Assembly: GCF_041296385.1 (NCBI RefSeq)
Contig: NW_027184085.1
Coordinates: 15,536,801 to 15,600,800, forward strand
Source: Aphelocoma coerulescens
Lineage: Eukaryota > Chordata > Aves > Passeriformes > Corvidae
Reading direction: 5' to 3'
DNA: 64,000 bases
A program made the position numbers and the translations under genes. This document shows positions 27,320-39,164 of this stretch, piece after piece (position 1 is the first letter of the stretch; each line of letters starts with the position of its first letter). The notes below the pieces were generated by a model. The model saw only the letters and a program-made list of their open reading frames with translations, was not told the origin of the DNA and searched no databases.

Positions 27320-28852
27320 ATAAAACAGTGCTGGCAGAAGCAGAAAAACCTTGGCTCACCACCCCAGGTAGGATGTGTGTTCTCCTAAGAGGGGTCTGTT
27401 CTCACAATCTGGTGCTGAACTCTCCAGGAAATACGTTATTTTAGTGTCTGTGCTCTGATAATGGGCTTACCAACATAGAACCTGAAATTATGTGATGCAG
27501 TTTTACTCTGTTGCTTGTTTTGGCTACCAGAAACTGCATTTTCCTTCTCAATCACATTTTATGTAACCCTTACATTACTATACACTAGCCTACTAATTGA
27601 TTTTTAATTGCAGCTGAAGCTATTAATTAGTGGCAGCAAGTAAACTCTGTAATGGAGCTCGGAAGTTACTTGAATATTGACCAGTTACCTAAATTGGTTT
27701 GAAATGGTTCACAGTGAAGCTGGCAGTTAATTTGTTTGTAGTTTTTATGGGCTGGGGAAGCTGCAGTGAAATCTAGGTACTTCAGGTAGCTGCCCCATGT
27801 GCAACTATGGAAAAACCTCTGGGCTTCCTGATGCAGTCTCAGCCCCAGATCTCAACCAATTCCTCCCAGACCCATCTTCTGGACACCACCCTACAAGGCA
27901 TGTGCCTAAGGGATAAGCCTTCACAGGCTTGAGAACAAATAATCCTCCCCCTTGGAGGGCATCTGGAGTCCAGGTGGGAAAGGCCTAGGAAGCTGAAAGA
28001 TAAATTTCTTCTAAACCACTTCACTCCGACTCTGAGGGAAGTTTGATGTGCCAGGGTGGGTGTGATAATGTGTCTGAGGCCATCACCATAACCAGACCTA
28101 CTCTGAATACTTCATAGTTCAAAACTGATTCTGGCTCTTTTTAAGGCATACTGCAGCTGTGGAAGACTGCTACCTGCTTAGGATGCTTTACAGAGTACTC
28201 ACAGTACACCAGATACATCTTGGTTTTTCTTTTGTTTTCATGGATCTCAAATATACACTCCAATTAGTGATCTGCACATAATTCTTGTGTGCACCCACAT
28301 TTCCCTCTCTTAAATGTGACTGTAGACATTTTCAAAGCTAAGAGTTCTAAACCAAGTGAGAGGTGCACATTCCAGAGACTCCAGCTGAGCCCCCTAAAAA
28401 TGATAATGGTGTTTTATACAAATAATAAGAGAACAGAATTTCATCCTGGGAGTTTTCTGCTATGAGTACCACAAAAGCAGAACAGATGTTTTTGTCAAAA
28501 AAGTATGCTCTGTAAAAGTATGATCTTGTATTTTAGATTTGACCAAAGGTGTTGTTTAATCACACTTGTGCTTGTGTAAATATGGAACAATTCACTTAAA
28601 ACTGATGTAGCAGTCCTGGCATAATTTCAGGTTAGACAGATAATTTTCAGTTGCAATCAACTGCACACGCTTGTTTAAGTGTGGCTGTCTCAAGAAGCAT
28701 AATTTTTCTCGAGATGTGATGTTTTTTTCTTAACCTTCTCACCTGTTTTCCAGTGTGATACTATGTTTAAAAATTAATTACTTAACTGGTAAAATTTACT
28801 GTTTCTCTTTAATCTAAATACAGTAACTTTCCCCAAATTTGAAAAAAAAAAT

Positions 28853-28873
28853 CAAACCAAACCAAACCAAAGG
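28853..28873 (-). repeat. (GGTTT)n microsatellite, complement strand
   Basis: Four AAACC-type units in a row. It is the reverse complement of the short repeat at 6136-6158. Confidence 0.75.
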
Positions 28874-29279
28874 AAACCAGTGCAGTGGGGTTATACTAGT
28901 GTAAGAATGAATCTTATGCCACAGCTTCATGTCTGAGAAGAACTCAAGTCACATCATTTGATCCAGATGTGGGTCTAAAACATCCTCAATCCAGACTCAG
29001 GAAACACTAAAATTTGAGACTGTTTCCACAGTGTTTACTTGGCCAAGTCATACACGTGTTATTTTCTATTCCTGGTTTCCTTATTAAATGGAAACCTTAA
29101 TGTATCATTTTGTTATTTATGGTCTACCATAAAAACTACAGGATATACAACGTGAAGAGTTAAAACTAAGGAAGTTAAAGCTTAGCATTTGGCTTTCCTG
29201 ACTTTGCATGAACGTTGCTTTATTTGTGTTAGCTCACATGTATTTTCTTACATAAATTTACTTGCTTTATGGAAATTGT

Positions 29280-29305
29280 AAGAGCCGCAAGGCCGCTTTT
29301 GGCTC
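29280..29305. repeat. Short GC-rich inverted repeat
   Basis: AGAGCC at the left and GGCTCT at the right flank a GCAAGGCCGC centre. This is an isolated hairpin-capable element 210 bp upstream of the CpG-rich island. Confidence 0.4.
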
Positions 29306-29518
29306 TCTCAGAACTGTTAGTCTGTTACCTCCTTGCTCTTTAGAAATGATTTCATGTCTGTTTACGGCACGTCCCAGATGTGAATTCTGACCAAACAGTT
29401 AAATAAACAGTGATTATTCTATTTGACTAGTATGAAATCTACTATGATGACAAGGTGAAAGTAATTATTCAGTTTAAACCATTGCTTGCTTTAAATCCCC
29501 GTTTTGATTCTGTAATAG

Positions 29519-29762
29519 ACGGGACGGGACTTCTCTGCGCAAACCTGTTCCGCACGTATTGCTGCGTCCCTGAACTGCGCTGGGCAGCTCCGGAGGCCCT
29601 GGAGAAGGAGAGCTGTGCGCTCCCTCTGCCGGCATCCAGGATCGGCTCCTCCTGCTCGGGGCGGGGGGGATCAGCGGCTCGGGGAACCCCTCCTGCCCCG
29701 GCCTGCTTGCTCCTCTCCTCGGGCTCTGGCTCTCGTCTGCATCTCAGCCCTGCTGCTGTGAT
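29519..29762. promoter_or_regulatory. Small CpG-rich island with GC box, candidate promoter
   Basis: About 245 bp with roughly 18 CpG dinucleotides by hand count, standing out sharply in a region where CpG is rare. It contains a consensus Sp1-type GC box GGGGCGGGG at 29658-29666. No TATA box is apparent. Dense CpG in otherwise depleted vertebrate DNA normally means the stretch is unmethylated in the germ line, as at promoters. No annotated-looking exon follows: the 283-codon frame through it is produced by the adjacent repeat. It could be the promoter of a non-coding RNA, an orphan CpG island, or a GC-rich fragment of an unrecognised mobile element. The strand of any transcript is unknown. 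Confidence 0.45.
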
Positions 29763-30300
29763 TCAGAAAGAACAGAGAAAAAGAGAGCGAAAGAGGAAGG
29801 AAAGAAGGAAGGAAGGAAGGAAGGAAGGAAGGAAGGAAGGAAGGAAGGAAGGAAGGAAGGAAGGAAGGAAGGAAGGAAGGAAGGAAGGAAGGAAGGAAGG
29901 AAGGAAGGAAGGAAGGAAGGAAGGAAGGAAGGAAGGAAGGAAGGAAGGAAGGAAGGAAGGAAGGAAGGAAGGAAGGAAGGAAGGAAGGAAGGAAGGAAGG
30001 AAGGAAGGAAGGAAAGGAAAGGAAGGAAGGAAGGAAGGAAGGAAGGAAGGAAGGAAGGAAGGAAGGAAGGAAGGAAGGAAGGAAAGGAAGGAAGGAAGGA
30101 AGGAAGGAAGGAAGGAAGGAAGGAAGGAAGGAAGGAAGGAAGGAAGGAAGGAAGGAAGGAAGGAAGGAAGGAAGGAAGGAAGGAAGGAAGGAAGGAGAGG
30201 GACAGAGGAAGAGAGAAGGAAGGAAGGGAAGAAGGGAGGAAATAGAAACACAAAAAGAGAAGAAGAAAAAAGAGAAATAAGAAAAAGGAAGAGAAAACCT
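29763..30300. repeat. Polypurine tract with long (GGAA)n microsatellite
   Basis: About 535 bp in which nearly every plus-strand base is A or G. The core, about 29804-30196, is nearly pure GGAA/AAGG tetranucleotide, around 98 units, broken only by AAAGG variants near 30011-30022 and 30081-30086. The edges (29763-29803 and 30197-30300) are less regular purine sequence. Long open frames on both strands (KEGR-type and PSFL-type repeats) are simple consequences of the repeat and are not genes. Such tracts can form triplex DNA, are highly length-polymorphic and offer tandem GGAA cores to ETS-family factors. The last two points are general knowledge, not shown here. Confidence 0.97.
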
Positions 30301-31542
30301 TGCTAGTGCAAAGGGGGGGGAGGTGCAGGGGTGGAAAGAAATAGCTGGTGGTAGAAAAGAGGACGCAAGATTGCTTTTTCTGACAACAGTTTATGATTAG
30401 ATCAGTTTAGTGGTAACATCAAGCTGCATCCTTAGATAAGAACAGGACAGTGTAACTTTAGCTGCATGTTAAACTTACAAAAAGGGTGAAAAGTTACTTG
30501 TCAGAAGGAAACTAACAAGGTGCAGGGAAATGCTAATTTCCAGTTACTAAAAGAATCACTAGCAGTAATTCAAATATAGATATGAGGTATATACTTGAGA
30601 GTGCTAGAAAAGAACACTATCTTTGCTGTCCTTGACTGGAGTTGGCTTTTGTGTGACCAAACTGCAAATGGAATGTCTGCTATAGATATCAAGTCATTTA
30701 ATTTATTCATTCCTGGTATAACTCCAAAACATATTATTTATCAGAGAACATCTTCCATTTTGCTGTTCTACTGCATTCCTCTCTTCAAGCACTAATACAA
30801 TGAGGATGGAAACAGAAAACCCTAAAGCAAGGGGGTAGAAACTGCAAGAAAAAATAGCTCTGAAAAAAATATTTGTGCTTCTAAACTAGGCTGAGTTTTG
30901 GTAGGACTGCAGTTTATGCTTCCATCCTGATAGCCCCAGATTGACATTCTTGGATGATGGGTACAGTTCTAACATGCAGAGTTAACTAAATTAATATGTT
31001 CTGCCCTCTCCATGACTCTGTTTCTTTCCTCATCACTCTCCTTGCTTCTTCTCTTTTGCTTGGGGAAAACCAGGAGAGTGACCCTTCCTGTCTGGATCTA
31101 CTGTAGTTTTTTTCTTTCCTGACTCACCTTGTTTCAGTCCCTCAGTGCCTCTCCTTTGCAGCTAGCTGTCATTTATCTCTCTGGGATAATTGCTAAACTG
31201 ATATTAAAATTAGCAAGGTGTTTCCAAAGCAGATTGTGGAGCATAGCAAGGATAAAATTCAGGCTTCCAGGAATGAAATCAAGTACTGTGTAAAACAGAC
31301 ATAAATTATAGCACTGTTACACTGCTACTTACAGTATACAGTGATTTATGTTGTTTTTCTGGTTTCATGTTCTGTCCAATGTAATGCAAAACATACTGCT
31401 GAAAATTACCTATTTTGCTGTTATTTCAAACAGGCCTAAGATTTGTATTCATTTACTGCTCATAGAATTACATTTTATATCAGTGCTGCAGAAATGGAAA
31501 AAAGATCTTTTGAAGGACAGCTCTATTGTGAGCTTTGCTAAA

Positions 31543-31559
31543 TTTTTTTTTTTTTTTTT
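31543..31559. repeat. T17 homopolymer
   Basis: A run of 17 T inside an otherwise ordinary AT-rich stretch. It lies in a chance open frame and does not mark a retrosequence. Confidence 0.9.
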
Positions 31560-33087
31560 CTGGGACTCTTCTAATTTACATACCTTACAGGTGTGCCTGA
31601 AAATCACTGTAGTGATCAGATACCTAAATCAGATACCTAAATGTACCTGATTAGGGGGGCAAAAAATTATGCTCAGTCTAGTCTAAACAGGAAAGAAAAA
31701 GTTAGGAGGAATCAACCAGAGGTAATGTATAAAATATTAATGGATTTGCCTATTATTTGAGACCTCTTACAGAAATAAAGATGCTTTTATTTATTTAGTA
31801 TAGGATTAGCTTAAACTCAAATAAAAACACTGCGGCCTTGAATGTGGCAATCTAAAGGGAAAAAAAATCTTAATGCACCTGCACATTAAATTAATAATTT
31901 CAATTGATTTGCCCTATATTTCCTAAGAATACTTGTCTCGAAAAGATCTTTGTGATGCTCAGTGCACATACTATTAAAACAAATTATTCTCAAATTTCCA
32001 TGACTCTTGAATTATTAACTAAACTATAATTAGTGTTGCACAGGAGTCACTGGAATGTGTCTTGATTCTTTATGCCAGCTTGGGAAATTATGTGGGAAAA
32101 TGAGAAAAGAAGTGACTATTTTATATATTAAAATTCTTCTGGCAGTTGTCTTTTCCTCAGGCTGACTCAGAGCAACTTAACAATGTATTTTATTAGTTTC
32201 CAACAGGTATTGCTCAGTTAACAGTGTTCATCTTCCCAAATAAACTTGCCTAGAGGCCTGGGTTAGCAAGGCTGTCAACAGTGTTCTCTTTTGTTCCCAT
32301 TTTGCAGGTTCAGTCCTTATTTAGGTCTATGCTTTGCACTGCAAGCAAAGCCTCTCCAACTTAGAGTAGACTAACATCTCAAGTCTAGTAAATTTAGAGA
32401 GCTAAATCCATATCTGGTTTAAAATACTTCTGTTAAAATGTACCAGGATTGTATTAGACATGGAAATTAATAATTTCCCTTAAATCTGTATAAGTGTGGG
32501 TGTAGGTGTTATGTCTACACACACACATGAAATATATGTTAGAAGTTATATAAGATCTGTTTGCTAAATATTTGTTGGTCACTTTTGCTTAAGCTATATG
32601 AATGAGAATTGCATTTAAATTTTTATTAAAAATACTTCTGGCACTACATCACTTATGGCAAAGTTAAAGGTAGTAGGGAACCATCAGAGGAGCTGTATTC
32701 TCTGCACCCTTGTCTTTGTTTGACTAGGTTTCAACGCTTGCCTAGTCTTAATTGTTTCCTATACTCAAAGCTTGCAATACATTAAGAAGTTACCTCCTCC
32801 CTGTAATCTAAACAATGAGCAATTACGTACCTTATGCTCTAACCCAAATAAATCAAAGTTTCTTAGAGATTATGTTCTAAAAAAACTTGTGCTTGTTGCC
32901 TCAGCATTTCCTCTCTACTCTCAAATATATTTAAATCTAAACTCTGTGAATGGCTTGGCTTAAGAATATCTTGTTGCAGTGGGGGTTGTTTGTTTGTTTA
33001 TATTTCTGTTTTGGTCTGGTTTGGTTTTCTTTTGTTTTGCTCCAGATCAGTTTGGATTAAACTAAAAGAAAAAATGATCCACATGGC

Positions 33088-33108
33088 TTTTTTTTTTTTT
33101 TTTTTTTT
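33088..33108. repeat. T21 homopolymer
   Basis: A run of 21 T, preceded by GTTTT-rich low-complexity DNA at about 32982-33040. Confidence 0.9.
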
Positions 33109-36100
33109 GCAGCAACGCAAAAACATTATATCTTCAGCAACACAGAAAGTTTAATGAGGATCTAAATTCCTTGACACTGGGTTATTTTCTTTTTGGCTAG
33201 TACAACATACAGAAATGATATGAACAAAGACCTTGTGTATAAATTTAATAATGAATAATGCAAGTCTTAAAGTAATACCTTAGGTATTGTCTCTGAAGTG
33301 TTTTGTGCTTCACTGAATAATCTGCAAAAGCTGGCTTTCTGTAACAAGGTGCACTCTACAATCTTGTTTGCAGGAAGCTACAGTTACATCTGTTTACACC
33401 AGACATATACATTACTCTGGAAACATATAGAACTTTACATGAAGACAAAAGTTGAAAACAAGGTTCTAAGAAACTCAGTTGCACAAATGAAGTGATGAAT
33501 AATAAAATAAATGTAAATTGAAGGGTATTGAAATATTTTTTAAAGTGCATTCAATCACCCTCCTTAATGCTTGGGTTAGATGAGAAAGATTTGGTTTTTC
33601 TCAAGAACTAGTAGTTTGACTGTTGACCTACTCCACTTAATTCCATTCCACATTCCATAAGATAATGATAAATGTAATTGGAAAATAATTAGAAATTCTA
33701 GATTGGTTTTGTGGGATATCTGATCTGCTGCTTAATTCAACCTCAGTTACATTCAAATGTTTAAAATCTGAATATCTTTTACTCTTTCACATATTAAGGA
33801 GCTAACACAGCATCCATAAAAATTATGTGCTGCATACAGATGACAAAAGTAATTTCATACATGTTTGCAGCACTTCTGATGGAACAGAAGTGTCTTTCTT
33901 TTGGAAGAAAGAGAGGCATAAGCAGTAATGCATTAACTACTTTGTTTCATACTGGATTTACTGCAAACAACAGTCACATTATCTCCTGTTTCAAGTCTTA
34001 ACTTTAATGGGGATATGCAATGTTTCTGATTTATAAAAGTTGCCTTTTGAATGCATTTGGCTTAGGTGTATACAAGGAAGAAGAAGGGGCCAGAATGACA
34101 TCCTGTGTAGGATGGTGCTAATGTGTGAGGAATCAAGCTACACCAACCTGTCTTCCGCAACCAGCTGATGACCCATCATGCCAATATTCCACACTTAACT
34201 ATCCTGCAGCTATGATTCAGAAACAGGAAGTAAGCCTTGGCAGAGCCAGACCACATGTTACGCCATGAACTCTATGAAATACAGACACGTTTATGCCCCA
34301 AACACACTCAGGCCTGAATGATGAACGCTTTCCTCAGCTGGCCTTCCTAGTAGTTTTCCTAATATTGTCCAGACACTAGTATTTTGTGCCAAATCAGCAA
34401 AACATTAATTTAGCCTCCACTCTACAGCAATCTCATTACAGCAGATTTAATAAAAATTAAAATAATAAAAGTACTGCTAACTACCACTGATAGGCCTCCT
34501 CATACACATAAAGGGTTTTTTTCCATGGTTTAATACCTCAGATATGGCTCTGTATATAATTCTTGCTACTGAGTAGACAGAGCACAGATTTATGCCAGCT
34601 TGCAGGAAAGAAGCTATCTTATAAACAGCTGGACAAGTGTTATAAAAGCAAGTTGTATGACCACAAGACAAAGTATCTTCTTTAGCCTGAGTGATGAAAA
34701 AAGATTTTATTTTTGTAGGACTATATTTTTTGCCTGCAAAAAAGTCTCAAGTAGGAACTGTACTTCTGGAAACCATTTTAACCAATAGTTCAGCTGAATG
34801 TTATTGGGGCAATCAACAAACCATGTAATTTCCCACAATAATAGTTGGCTGTTTTCTGAACTCTAGATATTCATGGCGTGTTCATGAATCTTTGAAAAAC
34901 AGATCTCTGCAGTGGCAAAAGAAGTTATGTCAAAATAACCATAACATATGGTAAAGTTTCAGTATTTCTAGATTAATTTCCTTTTTATATTTGTTCTATG
35001 AGAAGAAATTATAGTTTGAACAGCTGTGCTAAAATACTGAGAAATAATTTTTGATGGAAAATTGACAGCAATCTTGAAGTGGATATCAGTTAGGTCTAAC
35101 ATATGAATTAAATAAAAATAATAGCTGGACTGAAAATTGCATTGGACCACAGTTCAGTTTGTCTTTGAAGCAATCCTATGTATTGCTTCTTTGATTTCTA
35201 CAAAATCTTTTAGTTGGTATAGTTACAGCATATAAATTTTATGCATGCCTCTGACAATATAGAAACAGATAATAATGAGTTTTTTCTACATTCACAAGGA
35301 ATTGATCTTCAGACTCTGTGTCCTAAAACTCCTTGTGTACCTATCTTTGCAGTTCCAATCTTTCTACATGAAATGTTCATATTTCGTTTATTTCCAGACA
35401 TCAGAGTTAACTGCTGGGAATTGCCTGCAGTCAGTTGGTTGGTTTTGTTGATTTTTTTCAATTCTGCAGTGTTTTTTCTAAGATCCATTGCCCTAAAGCT
35501 TCTTAACTTTCATCTCTAGTGCAAGACAGAAGTGCCCTTCCCTTTCTTACTGTATTGGTATTCAGACACCACTGACCTCATCAAGTGTAGAAGCACCAGA
35601 TACTGAGGAAGTCAACATGACTTCCATGGTTGCCAACATGACATCAACAGGAGTTTCGGCAGTATCATAAACTTTTACAGTCAGATTTCTTGTATGAGGT
35701 TCTTAAAATCTTTCTGTTTACAATGTCAGTGGAGGCTTTTCTATTTGATGAATAGGGTGTAAAAATGCTTTCCACATGAGGGTATGCACTGTTACAATAG
35801 GCAGTCAAAAGATGCCTTTCTTATGCCATTATTTCAACACTGAAGTACTTAGGCTCCACCCATGGTACATAGTATGTGTCTTCACAGTCTCAAGTTTGGC
35901 AGTAATTCATCCTGTGCAGACAATGCACCCTTCTGGTCATGGAAAGGATTTTTAAGTGAAGAACATTTCCTATTAACAATATTTGGATAAGCCCAGAAAC
36001 TAAACCTGAGTAGCTTCTTGAGAAAGCAAATGTAACTTTGATTCAGCTGCACAAGTGTTTGCTATAATAGTGAATGATTACCTAAATAAGCTGAACCACA

Positions 36101-38375
36101 CGGGGCTGTCTCCTCACTGTGTCTCAGAGGTTAATGTTTAGAGACCTGGATCTGAGGAGGTTCTTTTTCCTGTTACTCCCTGCCCCCAGTGTAACCTGTG
36201 GATACTGTTGGGGTGAGATTATATTCACCAAAACGTACTCTGCAGTGACAGTTTTGTTGAGTGCACAGTGATCTAAAGGAGTCAAGGAAGCAAGGTAAGA
36301 GGCAGTAATGCTAGACTCATTGCTGGAAAGTGAAGAAAAGGAAGCTTTTGGGCTTTGTTCATTCATGTGCACAAGATCCACTGGTAGGTGGACTCATTCC
36401 CAGGAGTGAAAGTAACAATTTACATCTTGTGTTGCAAGTCCCAATTTCTGAATGAGTATTAGGAGACAGATCACACTTTTAAAAAAAGACAAAAAATAAG
36501 TGTACTTTTCCTTTCAGTATATTGTAAAGAAAAAATGGAACTTGGCTTATGGGATAGTTTTTTGATTGTTTTAATATGGTACATCATTTCTTCAATGGCA
36601 TAGCCCTGCTTCTGTGAAATAGGTACTTACAGTAGATAGCACTGGCTATGTACTGTCTATCTCTTCAGCCCTGCATCATTCCTATACTCTGGAAGGTATA
36701 AAAATCAATCTGAGTTCAAGTTCTAAGCAAGAAAGTCTCATTAAATAGTTGCATGAAATCTACTAAGGTTAGCCAATTTTATGTAAACAAACTTATGCCA
36801 CAAGCATTTTTGCCTTGCCTTCCTCACAAACTGTTAAAGGAACCCAAACTCCCAACTTCACTCTCTAAGAAAATGCTGACACCTTTTGGTCTGGATTTTT
36901 ATTAACTTTACAATTCTTAATGATTATTTTCCCCTCATCTTTCTAGCCAAAGAAGAACCTACAGGATGCTAAGTTTATATCTACTTTAAAAACCTCTCCA
37001 AATACCATAGCATCTCTTATGGCAAGCAACATCTTATAACACTAGCCTGTGACCACTAGGCAACAAAGAAAGCACAGAAAGGTCCCTGCTGAGGCACTTG
37101 AGTCCCTGAGACTACATTTTAAAAATCGTGTAATGCATGGTACAAGAGTTGTTGAATGAAAATCTAGACAAAAAGTCTGCATAAATAACACTTCTGAAAG
37201 CTATGGAATAATTCATTTATGGAAGATTTTTTTTTGTGTTGCTTTATGGAGACAACACTGACTAAACACATGAACTGAAGTTATTGAAAGCATTGTAACT
37301 ATTTACTATGTGAATAGGCTTAGAGGATAATTATCTGTATGTTCAGGATGTAAATTAGAAGTTTTGGAAAACTGAGTGTGAGTTCAAGAGCTGGATGTCA
37401 TGTTCATGTAGATAAAACCTAAATGATATGAATAGGTAAAGATAGAAAAGAAGTATGGATCAAACAATGGACTTGACAAGAATGATATTTGGTGTGCCTT
37501 TTTCTCCATATCCAGCAGCTCTCACATCCTGTTTTGCTTCCTACAGCAAGCTGACAAGAAACAGACATTTTCTTCCTTCAAATGGCAGATGGGATGAGGC
37601 AATGAATATCTGCTGCTGTGACTTTCCTCTCACTGAAATGGACCTTCTCTACATTTTCACTGCATAGTTCATAGTGTCCTGCAGAATGTGAGATTTTCTA
37701 TTGATGAACTCAATGTGTATAGAAAATTATTAGGGGGTAGAGGTTCCAAATTAAGAACATTAGCTGTTAACTATAAGCTCAATTTTATACAGCTAAAGTG
37801 AAAAAAACCCAAATCCAAATTGCAATAAAAACCCTCAACCAACCAACTAACCAAACAAAAAACCCTCCCTTACATGCTGGAAGTGAAGACTTAGGACCAA
37901 ATCTAAAAAATATAAAATGGCATTGTATCTTGACAAAAGAAACCATGTTCGCTTTGTGTAAGTATGTGTATCTAATCTGTGCTCAAATTTAGGACTCAAG
38001 GTCATATACAAGCCAGAACACTTTGACTATACACACAATTTAGTTTTTTATCTTGTGTTTTGTCTCTTTTGATGGTCAAGTCCAACTAAATTTCCAGTCA
38101 AGGAAATTTAATTTTGAGAAGAGGGCAAGCAGACTGATTCATATTCAGATTTTTTTCCAGGACATGGCTGGGCTTGCCAGGACAAGGGGGACTATGGTGT
38201 GCCATGGCAGCTATCTCTATGCCATGCTGCTACCACCTTCTTCTTCCTCCTCCTCCTCCTGCCTGCAAATGGACCACAGGCAGCCGCACCACAGGGAGAG
38301 GAACACCTCGAGCTTCTCACTGCCAAGGCACAAGAGACAGCAAAGACAGCAGCTTTTCCTGCCTTCTGTGAGCAG

Positions 38376-38552
38376 GCAACAGCAGCATGGACAGAGAGGG
38401 AGACAGCTGCCCTGCACTGCCCCTGCTACCCCCCCAGCCCATCTCCACCCAGCTGGACGTCCATACCCTCAGTGGGCAGCGGGCAGGGACAACAGGGGCA
38501 GCAGGCCTGGCAGCACCAGAGACCAAGGAGGGGGCCTTGTCCAGGGAGAAGG
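38376..38552 (+). repeat. Duplicated GC-rich unit, copy A
   Basis: Begins GCAACAGCAGCATGGACAGA and contains CCTGCACTGCCCCTGCT, CAGCTGGACGTCC and CAGAGACCAAGGAGGGGGCC. The same blocks occur in the same order in copy B at 38843-39024, with a start-to-start distance of 467 bp. Similarity is about 70-80% by eye with small gaps. The sequence after copy A (TAAGAGACAAAAGCTGGA...) also resembles that after copy B (TAAGAGGCCAAGGA...), so the duplicated unit is longer than the best-matching core. Confidence 0.65.
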
Positions 38553-38842
38553 AAGACTGGCAAGACTACAGCTCCCACGACCTGTTCTGAGGGGAACACG
38601 TAAGAGACAAAAGCTGGAGTTCTACAGAAGAGATGCTCCCTGTGTCCCTCACATGTGAGGCATGGGCAGAACGCTGGGACCTTCAACTGCGCACAGCCAC
38701 AGTCCATGGCCCAGCCCTAAACATCAGAACCCATTATACTGGGGGAAAGACCATGACCTTGGCTCTGGTTTTGTTCCCTGGACACAACCTGCTGCCCACA
38801 GAACAGTGGAACCTGGCCCAAAGCACGGATGTGGCAATGGCA

Positions 38843-39024
38843 GCAACATCCACAGCAGCACGGGTAGAGAGCAAGGCAGGTGCCCCGCACTGCCCCTGCT
38901 GTGCTGCCCCCAGCCCCTCACCAGGCCAGCTGGACACTTGTGCACTCAGCAGGCAGAGCTGGCAGCAGGGGCAGTCCTGGCAGCGCTGGAGACCAAAGCA
39001 GGGGCCTTGGCCAAGAGGGAGAAG
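38843..39024 (+). repeat. Duplicated GC-rich unit, copy B
   Basis: Begins GCAACATCCACAGCAGCACG and contains CCCGCACTGCCCCTGCT, CAGCTGGACACTTG and GAGACCAAAGCAGGGGCC, matching copy A block by block. The divergence between copies shows the duplication is not recent, or that two related elements inserted or were retained in the same orientation. Confidence 0.65.
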
Positions 39025-39164
39025 CAGTGTGAAAATAAGAGGCCAAGGACTCTTACAAAGGGAAGAAAAATGTGACCAACCACTGTCCCCTGGAGAAGAA
39101 AACAACAACAAAGAGCTGCTGTAGGAGGACTGGAAACACATCAATATCCACTACCTGGTCAAGC

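Larger units (their letters stand above)
24151..29279. other. Non-coding DNA, no gene seen
   Basis: No supportable gene. GC-richer islands at about 24330-24720 and 27770-28090 are not assignable to a repeat family I know. The segment at about 27590-27680 combines TAATTG, an E box CAGCTG and TTAATTAG within 45 bp, a texture seen in conserved vertebrate enhancers. A perfect 9-bp inverted repeat lies at 27257-27319. Confidence 0.5.
30301..38165. other. Long non-coding AT-rich stretch, no gene seen
   Basis: Nearly 8 kb without a supportable gene. Items noted: T17 at 31543-31559, T21 at 33088-33108, a CAGATACCTAAAT direct duplication at about 31617-31643, a short (AC)n at about 32517-32527, GTTTT-rich sequence at about 32982-33040, and an AACC-rich patch at about 37836-37862. 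Open frames up to about 100 codons have random composition. No recognisable CR1, LTR or SINE was found. Confidence 0.55.
38166..39130. other. GC-rich island of unknown origin with duplicated unit
   Basis: About 960 bp with G+C near 60%, bounded on both sides by AT-rich DNA. It begins with a (TCC)n-like run at about 38238-38258. Within it a unit of about 180 bp occurs twice (38376-38552 and 38843-39024). Several overlapping frames of 130-200 codons exist on both strands, but they are mutually incompatible and unrelated to known domains, as expected from GC-rich DNA with few stop codons. Because a CR1 3' end follows directly at about 39165, the island might be part of the same composite insertion, for example an unusual CR1 5' region or a transduced segment. 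I could not recognise it. Confidence 0.4.

Noticed and set aside
29455..30306. 283-codon plus-strand open frame and two frames of over 160 codons on the other strand
   Set aside because: They consist of GGAA-repeat translations (KEGR and PSFL/SFLP periods). A tetranucleotide array without stops is open in all frames, and the non-repetitive start comes from the CpG-rich island with no recognisable domain.
38053..39124. Overlapping 130-200-codon frames on both strands
   Set aside because: They overlap in several frames within GC-rich DNA that has few stop codons, are rich in low-complexity residues, and match no known domain. No single frame is favoured.
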